Origin: Bolinopsis microptera
Lineage: Eukaryota > Ctenophora > Tentaculata > Lobata > Bolinopsidae
Direction of reading: 5' to 3'
NCBI RefSeq assembly: GCF_026151205.1
Contig: NC_087082.1
Coordinates: 1,006,501 to 1,057,000 of the forward strand
Length of the DNA stretch: 50,500 nt
Position numbers and translations under genes: made by a program
The notes under the pieces: model-generated
The model's database searches: none
Told to the model about the DNA's origin: nothing
What the model saw: the letters and a program-made list of their open reading frames with translations, nothing else
In this document: piece by piece, positions 43,401 to 50,500 of the stretch
Layout: each line of letters opens with the position of its first letter
Numbering within the stretch: the first letter of the stretch is position 1

Positions 43401-46400
43401 ATTCAACACCACCGTCAGTATATTATTTACATTCCATATTACTGCTTCAGTCTCAACGCTGGACAGTGAACATTAAAACTAAACATGAATGAACTTTTCT
43501 TTTGACCGAGGTTTTTGCGCCGAATGAAGGCTCTCTATAAGAATTTTTAACGTCTCCCAATTTGACATATTTTCCGGTTTCAGATGAGTCCTGTCAATAA
43601 CCCTCGTGTTGGTATAAAAGAGTTTATGAAGAGCGAAGAGAACAACTCGAGAAGATTGAGATGGAAAGAAGAACACGGAAGAATCCTTATCTCTATCTGG
43701 AAAGAGAAGTACCCTCAGGTATGCAGTTTTTTAGTTTTCAGTTTAATTGGTCATACTTAGTAATACTGATTGAATTATCAAGTGAAATGTGATCTTGAAT
43801 GTTTTTTTTTCTTCAGACATTTGTAAAGAAGACAAATCTTCGATTATATTAATTCTAATATTAATTCACTAGGTCCGGGCTGCTAAGAAGATTAAGGAGA
43901 AACATGCTATATGGCAGGAGATTGGAGAAGAATACAACAAATTCTGTGTTAAGTAAGGAACTTATTTCATTTCCAATAAAATGATTTCAGTTTTTACTAG
44001 CTAAAATGAAAGGTTAGTAGGTAGGGATTCCCTACTAGGCCTATGGAAGCAGTGAACGTTTGTTTTGACACTGTCACGTGACAAAACAAACTTGTGCAAC
44101 CTCCCCATCATCGCCCAGTCATCATGCTTTACTCGGGGATTGTTAAACTAAAACTGGCGACAATTTTACTATTCTATTTATATTGTTTAACTGAGCCTAG
44201 CGACGATTTTGCTATTGTATTTTTGAACTGAACCCAGCGACGATTATCCACTCTAAAATGTACAGTGATTATTTGAGTTTACCAACACCTCTTGCTCAGA
44301 TACGACTGGCCTCCACGGTCCACGGAGCAAGTAAAGATCAAAGTAAAGAACTGTATAGACGAGTACAAACAGACCATCAAGTACAACCAGGAGTACAAAA
44401 CATGTCCTTACTTCCAGGATATTGACGACATATTCGGTACGTAATCTGATGAAATTCCTGGTTCTGCTACATTTGTTTTCAATACAAACTTCATTCTTTT
44501 TTACATTATACTTTTGGCCACGCAAACGGTGTCAATGACGCGCGATAGGTATTAAATTACTAAAGACTTAAAGAGTCGTGGGCACTTAAAAATTACCAGC
44601 AATACCGGAAATATTGCATTCCCAAATTTTGTCTACAGCGTTTAAAATAGCAGAGTTTCGTCACTATCTTGGTCCCTTTTGTGTTCTTTTCCTGTGGAAT
44701 TAAACCGGAAATGACCAAAGAGAACACTAACGAACTCGTCTGGTAATACAGCAATTCATAAAGACGATCAGAACTCTAAAAATCGAGAGAAAGCTATAAA
44801 AATAAAATCTTAAAAATTGACCCCGTTACAATTTCACGAAAGAGAAAAAAAATCGAATATAATAATTTAAATACGAGTAAAAAAGAATGGAGGCTGTGCA
44901 ATGTGTTCAAGGAAAGCTTCAAGGGTTGGTGTTTCAAAGAATGGTAGTTCGAAGAATCGCATGTGCAGCTTCTCTATCTTCAGATCGTGACTGCTAGATC
45001 GAAGTTTAGCAATGTTAGCTCTTTTAACCCTGCATGGGAGCTGTAAGTACGGTGTGTTCACTAAACACTACTACAGGAATGAGTGATCCAGAGAAAGCAG
45101 CCGAGTTACAGAAAACAGTGACGGTTGGGCAGTCCCCCAGCCAGGGTTGCAACGCCGATAACGCTTACTGGAGCGGGAGCAGCCTTCCAACACAGGTCAG
45201 TGTCAGTAACCAGTCAGTTACAAGTCTGTTACAAGTCAGTTACAATTTAGTAACCAGTCAGTTACAATTCAGTTACAAGTCAGTTACAAGTCAGTAACCA
45301 GTCAGTTACAAGTCTGTTACAAGTCAGTTACAATTTAGTAACCAGTCAGTTACAATTCAGTTACAAGTCAGTTACAAGTCAGTAACCAGTCAGTTACAAG
45401 TCAGTCACAAGTCAGTCACAATTTAGTAACCTGTCAGTTAAAAATCAGTCACAAGTCAGTTACAAGTCAGTAACCAGTCAGTTACAAGTCAGTCACAAGT
45501 CAGTTACAAGTCAGTCACAATTTAGTAACCAGTCAGTTCCAAGTCAGTTACAAGTCAGTTTACAGTTACAAGTCAGTAACCAGTCAGTTACAAGTCGTTA
45601 ACAAATCATTTGCCAGTCAGTAACCATTCAGTTTTCTGTCATTAACCAATCAATTAAATGTACCTGTGTTTCCAGGTAAAGAAGAGGAAGTTGAACATCT
45701 CACTAGATGTAGGAAAGGAGGAAGGAGAGAGAAAGTCACCCAAATCAAGCAGCAGCATGAGCAGTCCTCTACATACCGAGGTAGGAATCTTTTGGCCCAA
45801 TTTTTAGACACAGTCTAGACGGTGATCATTAGACAGATTGGACAAATGATACAGATTGCAATAGGTTATCGAATATAGCTGTTGCTGCCCATTTTGATAC
45901 ACAGATCAGAATGTCCATACCAATCAATTACATTCTTTTTTATCTGTATAATTAGTAAATGTTAACTGTTTTGTAATTAGACCTAATTGATTCCCATTAG
46001 GACCCCGAGAAATCAGCTAGCAGTACCCAGACATCAGGACAGGACTCCATGTACCTCATAAACCTTCCTACTTCACAGGTAAGGCATTTTAAACGCATTA
46101 AAACTGAACCTATTTTTAAGGATGTAAATACATGTTAAAGGAAAAACCCCATGCTATGTTAATTATGTTCAACTTTATGTGTTTTGTTCAGCTATATTAG
46201 TATCATGATGTCATTATAACAATGTATGTATCACTCAGGCTACAGCCAGCACACCAAAACAGGTACCTATACTACCAGAACCCCGCTACAGTACACCTTC
46301 ATCCGAATTCCGACAAAAGAAACACCTCGACACTGAGGTTAGTGTACTGCTGATTCTTAATTATTTAGAGGGATTGGCATATTATGGTAGTATAGCGTGA

Positions 46401-48140
46401 GGTATTTGGTATATTCTAACTATTGACAATATCTCAGGAACCAAGATACGATGTGAAGATAGGATCTTGTCTGGCTCCAGCTACTTCCCCCTCAGCTCTC
46501 CCGGACCAAAACATTCCAATTTCACAGGTATTGGCTTTATCTCTATTCTATAATCTGCTTATACAGTATACACCAATCACCATGGTATCTCCCACTTTTC
46601 TGACACAAAAGCAATTGAACACGCTAAGCAGTATATCACGTATTTATCGATGCATCATCTTCAGTTTGGTGAGTTGATGAAGCAGCTGCACGAGAGGGAG
46701 GATAAGAGGATAGACGTATATCACAGAATAGATGTGGAGAGGAATAACGCGTTCCTCACTAGGGAGCGCGAGAGATATGTAAGTATGTGAGATATGTAAA
46801 ATATGCAAGATATGTGTGAGAGAACATTATGCGAAAATATCTTAAATTATTATTTTTGTTATAATTTCCCATTCTTTGAGATTTTTGTCTGCAGTTTGGT
46901 TGGGTAATTTGCCAGATTAGGCCATTGAGCAACTACTCTAGAGGTCGGGGGAGTCCACAAAAGGCACAAAAAGACTCCGACCACCAAATCATGGTGTTGC
47001 CGAGCATAAAATGGCGTAGGCCAGGGCCGGTACCTGATCTTGATAAGATGCATGGAGGACTACCAGTTACGCCGCGCGGATCCCATGTTCTTAATCTTAC
47101 AGGAAATAGTATCACCCAGCAGTAGAGACGAATAAATTCCTCGGAAATCTGTATATATGTGAATGCTACTATTGGACACATTAGCCTCGGAGGTAGTCGA
47201 CACTTTGGTTTATCAGCTAATCATAGTCGGAGACAATTCCGTGAGAATAGTACTGTGAAGTTCTATACAGGCTAGACTAACGTTATCTTATGAGATTGTA
47301 CCATCATTAATTATTTGATGCAAAAAACCACGGTTGCCCGTTCTGGGTCCGATATCAAGATTCCGATTCGGTGATTCCTGGCAGATTGGATGTTATCAGT
47401 GATGATAGTTCGATATCTTTCTAACTTAACTATCAACTAGTTACTTGTGTCTGGCACTTATCTAGCTTTACCACAAGATCAGGACGATCTTTATAGAACA
47501 TAATGGTAGAAATTTGCGGAGCAGCTATTGTTACCGCAAGTAAAAGTCGGTGATTGGTCACAGATTGTTAAAAGCTGTCTACTTCTAAACTTACATTCAG
47601 ACCCAATGTCAGTGACAATATGGGCAGGAGTCCAGAACATTACTCTGGTGAGTGTTGAGGGCTCGGTGATGACATGTCCAAACTTCTATTCTCGGGGGCC
47701 CAACATGATCGTATTGTTGGTGGGCCCGGTACTAGTATTAGGTTTAGACACCATGTCGCTATCTATATCCTGGGTTGGATTCTTCATGAGGTGTCTCTGT
47801 AACTGGTCTCAAACGTGATATTAGGACATTTCCTGGAAATTGCTACGTCTTCCGAACGCGGGAAATTCCCAAATTGACATTTGACATCCACACGTCATGT
47901 TATTGAATTTAAATGGTATCTCGTATGATTTGAGCTTCGAACTCTGTCTAACAATCGACCCCTTCACAGGAAGCCGAATATCAGCTCGAGAAAAGTCGAC
48001 AAGCGTTCCTGTCGAGCGTTATCGAGAAACTGATTGACGTCATCAAAGACAAGAGTCTGACTGATAAGACAGAGACGAGCAAACTATTCCCAACTCTACG
48101 GAAACCAGAAACTGACATCGAGAAGAGTTGTGAAGACTGA
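37484..48140 (+). CDS. Myb/SANT-like (trihelix-type) DNA-binding protein, 574 aa, 15 exons
   Basis: Probable nuclear transcription factor. Exons: 37484-37618, 37872-37914, 41295-41368, 42886-42934, 43122-43417, 43584-43718, 43873-43952, 44300-44436, 45077-45195, 45676-45780, 46001-46078, 46239-46337, 46438-46527, 46665-46778, 47970-48140. They total 1725 nt with every junction in phase. The N-terminal 200 residues are low-complexity (S, N, P, Q rich). A Myb/SANT-like domain spans about 220-315: RLRWKEEHGRILISIWKEKY, then HAIWQEIGEEYN, then QVKIKVKNCIDEYKQTIKYN, with three helices and conserved W226, W240 and W256. A basic KKRK (near 358) may be a nuclear signal. A charged C-terminal helix or coiled coil runs from about 481 to 545, a layout seen in many Myb/SANT-like factors that dimerise. 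The start is chosen as the first Met of MMMLSKN after a possible acceptor; an unspliced start at 37430 would add 18 residues. Exons 1-4 are less certain than 5-15. Confidence 0.82.
38879..39240. mobile_element. Degenerate foldback element copy 2
   Basis: It shares gatatctatcagctg, cctagccgaa.ttattgccgg and tcaaaggtca..gct with the full copies at 21585 and 48584, and the mirrored blocks at the other side (tagatatcact, cagaaacaac). The G-rich ends and much of the centre are gone. Divergence of its arms from each other and from the others suggests an old insertion. Confidence 0.75.
40735..40860 (+). promoter_or_regulatory. CCAAT/E-box cluster with TATA-like sequence
   Basis: CACGTG at 40736-40741 and 40772-40777 (the second in TCACGTGAT); inverted CCAAT (ATTGG) at 40755, 40797 and 40838; and tatataaataa at 40819-40829. 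The density of core-promoter motifs would suit an alternative promoter, about 450 bp upstream of Myb/SANT exon 3. The case rests on motifs alone. Confidence 0.35.
41484..42880. repeat. 20-bp minisatellite (ataactaagtttccactatt)n in Myb/SANT intron 3
   Basis: About 68 tandem copies across 1.4 kb, with minor variants (tacctaag, caattataa, tatctaag) arranged in higher-order blocks of several units. The last unit runs directly into the exon 4 acceptor (actatttcag at 42876-42885). Each unit carries a branch-point-like taactaa and a pyrimidine tract. Confidence 0.95.
45196..45620. repeat. Minisatellite (cagttacaagtcagtaac)n in Myb/SANT intron 9
   Basis: Tandem copies of gtcagttacaa and gtcagtaacca units beginning at the splice donor itself: exon 9 ends CACAG and the intron opens GTCAGTGTCAGTAACCAGTC. 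Many units recreate an AAG|GTCAGT- or CAGTCAGT-like donor context. Confidence 0.9.
46779..47969. other. Large intron 14 of the Myb/SANT gene
   Basis: 1.2 kb without a recognisable exon. The open frames at 46925-47181 and 47528-47818 show no family signature, and no strong tandem repeat is present. Confidence 0.5.
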
Positions 48141-48583
48141 GAAAAGAAGTTAATCTTCTTCAGCATCTTCATCGGTGTAGTGACTTCCGCGCAACTGCCG
48201 CTCTCATCAGCGAAATTAGTATTTGAATTTTGATGTTGCTGGCCCTGCTCCGTTTGGATGAGTCACGTGTTAAACCGTGAACAGTACTGGAACCCCAGCA
48301 TAGTTTAGATGTTAGACAATGTTAACTTAAAGCTAATTTAGAGCTGTATAAGATGTTAATTTGGAGTAAGTGGATTTTATTCTCCATGATGTTATGGTGT
48401 GTTATCGAACTATTGATATAGTATAACAAGAGAAGAACGACTTTTATTTAGACCAGGTCACCTAATAATATGACCTAATAATATGACCTTATTTCGTGTT
48501 TTAATCCTTATCTATTATCAAATTGAAATCAGAAAAGGGTTTTTATTTCTAATTTGTCGCTTAAATCTAGGTTTTTGATTTAA

Positions 48584-49309
48584 GGGGGCCGGGGGGGGTC
48601 TTCATCAAAATTCTCTCGAAATTGACTTTGTAGTTGTTTCTGATGGAAGGGAGTGATATCTATCAGCTGTTTTTGGTCCCATGGAAAAACATTGTTCCTA
48701 GCCGAAAATATTGCCGGTCAAAGGTCAGCGCTTATGTGTAATTGTATTGCGCGAGCGATTTTCAATCGCGCGCCCTGAAAATCGAGTCTAAAAATCTATC
48801 TTCTCCTACATTTGTTGAGGAATCACCCTGAAACTTTCAGGATATGTTCTAAGGACCATTTAGAAGAGATTGTCGGGCCAGAATTTTGAGATAGGCCTTA
48901 GAAAATTTTTTATTCGATTTTTAAAATCTTGGACCTCGTATTTTGACGATTTTTTCAGGTCCAAGATTTTCAAAATCGAATAAAATTTTTTCTAAGGCCT
49001 ATCTCAAAATTCTGGCCCGACAATCTCTTCTAAATGGTCCTTAGAACATATCCTGAAAGTTTCAGGGTGATTGCTCAACAAATGTAGGAGAAGATAGATT
49101 TTTAGACTCGATTTTCAGGGCGCGCGATTGAAAATCGCTCGCGCAATACAATTACACATAAGCGCTGACCTTTGACCGGCAATATTTTCGGCTAGGAACA
49201 ATATTTTTCCATGGGACTAAAAACAGCTGATAGATATCACTCCCCTCTATCAGAAACAACTACAAAGTCAATTTCGAGAGAATTTTGATGAAGACCCCCC
49301 CCGGCCCCC
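48584..49309. mobile_element. Foldback element copy 3, TTAA-flanked, 726 bp, equal arms
   Basis: Two 352-bp arms (48584-48935 and 48958-49309) around a 22-base loop, with the outer bases GGGGGCCGGGGGG mirrored at both ends and TTAA on each side (48580-48583 and 49310-49313). It has no ORF. The arms differ from copy 1 in several blocks, yet agree with each other in those same blocks. Confidence 0.92.
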
Positions 49310-49705
49310 TTAATAAACTTAGGGTCGAATGTCTAGTATATACCAAATTGATTTAATAACTTTGGAATTTGACGATCTCAGAGATAATTTTTCTGCTATT
49401 TTAATTTAGTTTTAATCCGTTGATCAAATTGACAAAATGCCTCTTCTTATTGTTATTGTTCAGTCACAAGCTTTACTTCCTATACTATAATACTTAATAG
49501 AACCTAATTTTCGCCCATGAATAATGAATGTACGATTCTTTGGAATCAATCAACTGATCTACTTGATCAGTTAACTGAAAACTCCGGTCCAGTGCTTGTA
49601 GCGCGATGCACTATATACGTATATACTGGCTAGCGCATCAAATAATGTTTATCGCAACCACAGATCTCCGATTTTAGCGATCATGCATTACTGGGCGGCT
49701 AAGAG

Positions 49706-50170
49706 GTTTACCTGGGGACCCAGGCTGTAACTAAGTGCAATGTTGAAGTGCTGAAATGTTGATTGTTGAAGCTTTGGCGGAATGACAGGCTGAGCGCGGC
49801 CCGGTAAATACGACTACGAGTTGTAAAGGATTGGAATTTGGCAACTAAACGTCAAGATCAAGTCCTTACTATTTAATACTAAGTCCCTGTGCGAGGCGCT
49901 CTTTTCAAGCTTTCTGTACAGAGAGATCTTATATGCACCATTATTGCACCATTATTGTACTGGCTACACCATTATAATTGTACTGACTACTGATTAATAA
50001 CGGTTGATTACAACTTTTTAAAAGTCAGAATGACATGTTCCGTTCTCAGTTCTTGACTTACTTGAATTAGTTTACCTGGGGACCCGGCCAGGCTATTATA
50101 TTTATGTTCATAATCATATAATAGAGAATTAGGCGGAATGACAGGCTGAGCGCCGCCCAGTATGAGTAAG
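49706..50170. repeat. Two copies of a two-block motif with variable middle
   Basis: Copy A 49706-49808 and copy B 50069-50163 share a first block, tttacctggggaccc (then aggct), and a second block, ggcggaatgacaggctgagc (then gc.gccc). The 37-54 bases between the blocks are unrelated. This pattern suits either a degraded repeat family or a structured RNA with a free middle; I cannot assign it. Confidence 0.5.
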
Positions 50171-50396
50171 AATTAGTTGGACTTGGGGTGGCAAGAATAT
50201 CGTGAAATATAAATATTATGATCGCGTTTTCACAGCGAATTCATGCTCGCGTCCGTGCTTAGGCTTATTGCACGCGTGAAACATTCCAATACAATGTTCA
50301 AGTAGCTAGCACGTGACACAATTCAGTCAATCGGAGTACAGAAATCCGTAAAGTTAAAGTTACAAACTTTTATTCGGCCCATAATTAGACTTTTAT

Positions 50397-50424
50397 GTAG
50401 ATTTTGAGATAACTCAAAATCTAC
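50397..50424. repeat. Perfect 12-bp inverted repeat
   Basis: gtagattttgag and its exact complement ctcaaaatctac around an ATAA loop. It could form a short hairpin; no role can be assigned. Confidence 0.6.
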
Positions 50425-50500
50425 GTTATCTCAAATTTTCCCCCTTACCTGTGACCTGGGGGAAAAGGTATTTTACGAGGTGAACATTTTGCAGAAAACC

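Larger units (their letters stand above)
48141..50500. other. Right flank, non-coding
   Basis: 3' region of the Myb/SANT gene; no canonical AATAAA stands out in the first 300 bases. It then holds foldback copy 3 (48584-49309), a small palindrome (tatatacgtatata, 49612-49625), a two-block repeat pair (49706 and 50069) and a perfect 12-bp hairpin at 50397-50424. No further gene is seen. Confidence 0.5.

Noticed and set aside
46925-47818. Frames in Myb/SANT intron 14
   Set aside because: No family signature and not in phase with the exon chain.
1-50500. CRISPR arrays, bacterial operons, rRNA genes
   Set aside because: The tandem repeats here have no unique spacers of constant length, and the DNA is plainly animal nuclear; no rRNA motifs were seen.

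Overview
The window is nuclear DNA of an invertebrate animal. The genes are split into many short exons (about 40-300 bp) with GT..AG introns, the standard genetic code applies, the base composition is AT-rich, and there are no operons or ribosome binding sites. The DNA is full of animal-type repeats: CR1/L2-like LINE fragments, hAT- and mariner-like MITEs, long minisatellites and a hammerhead ribozyme. An early-branching animal such as a cnidarian is plausible, but I cannot name the species from sequence alone.

Layout. (1) 3364-10892, minus: the 5' half of CAND1, the cullin-RING ligase exchange factor, in 14 coding exons. The C-terminal half is not visible and must lie left of the window or be lost. 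(2) 10893-14771: non-coding DNA with SINE-like and hAT-like remnants. (3) 14772-17798, minus: a complete-looking 3.03-kb mobile element with 46-bp terminal INVERTED repeats and a 5-bp target duplication. Its single intact ORF encodes Gag, CCHC zinc knuckle, retropepsin-like protease and DDE integrase, but no reverse transcriptase. This is the most unusual object in the window. (4) 19349-29602, plus: a six-exon gene for a 200-aa, four-EF-hand protein of the calbindin/calretinin type, whose start codon appears to be split by an intron. Its 8.25-kb third intron contains an antisense two-exon pentraxin gene (22985-24575) with a repeated, sequon-rich coiled coil, a 732-bp foldback element and LINE debris. 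(5) 29603-37483: non-coding DNA with a hAT MITE, a mariner-like MITE, a hammerhead ribozyme motif, a pre-miRNA-like hairpin and clusters of CACGTG and CCAAT boxes. (6) 37484-48140, plus: a 15-exon gene for a 574-aa Myb/SANT-like (trihelix-type) DNA-binding protein. (7) 48141-50500: a second perfect foldback element and small repeats.

The three host genes with clear families act in different processes: ubiquitin ligase recycling, calcium binding, and secreted pattern recognition. I see no shared pathway. What links the window is repeat biology. Several introns of CAND1 and of the Myb/SANT gene carry minisatellites or duplicated exon edges that touch or copy splice sites. The two full-length foldback elements each have arms that match one another better than they match the other copy.

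All splice models were read by eye from GT/AG signals, phase and family similarity. They add up to open frames (EF-hand 603 nt, pentraxin 1461 nt, Myb/SANT 1725 nt, CAND1 1862 nt partial) but have not been tested against transcripts.
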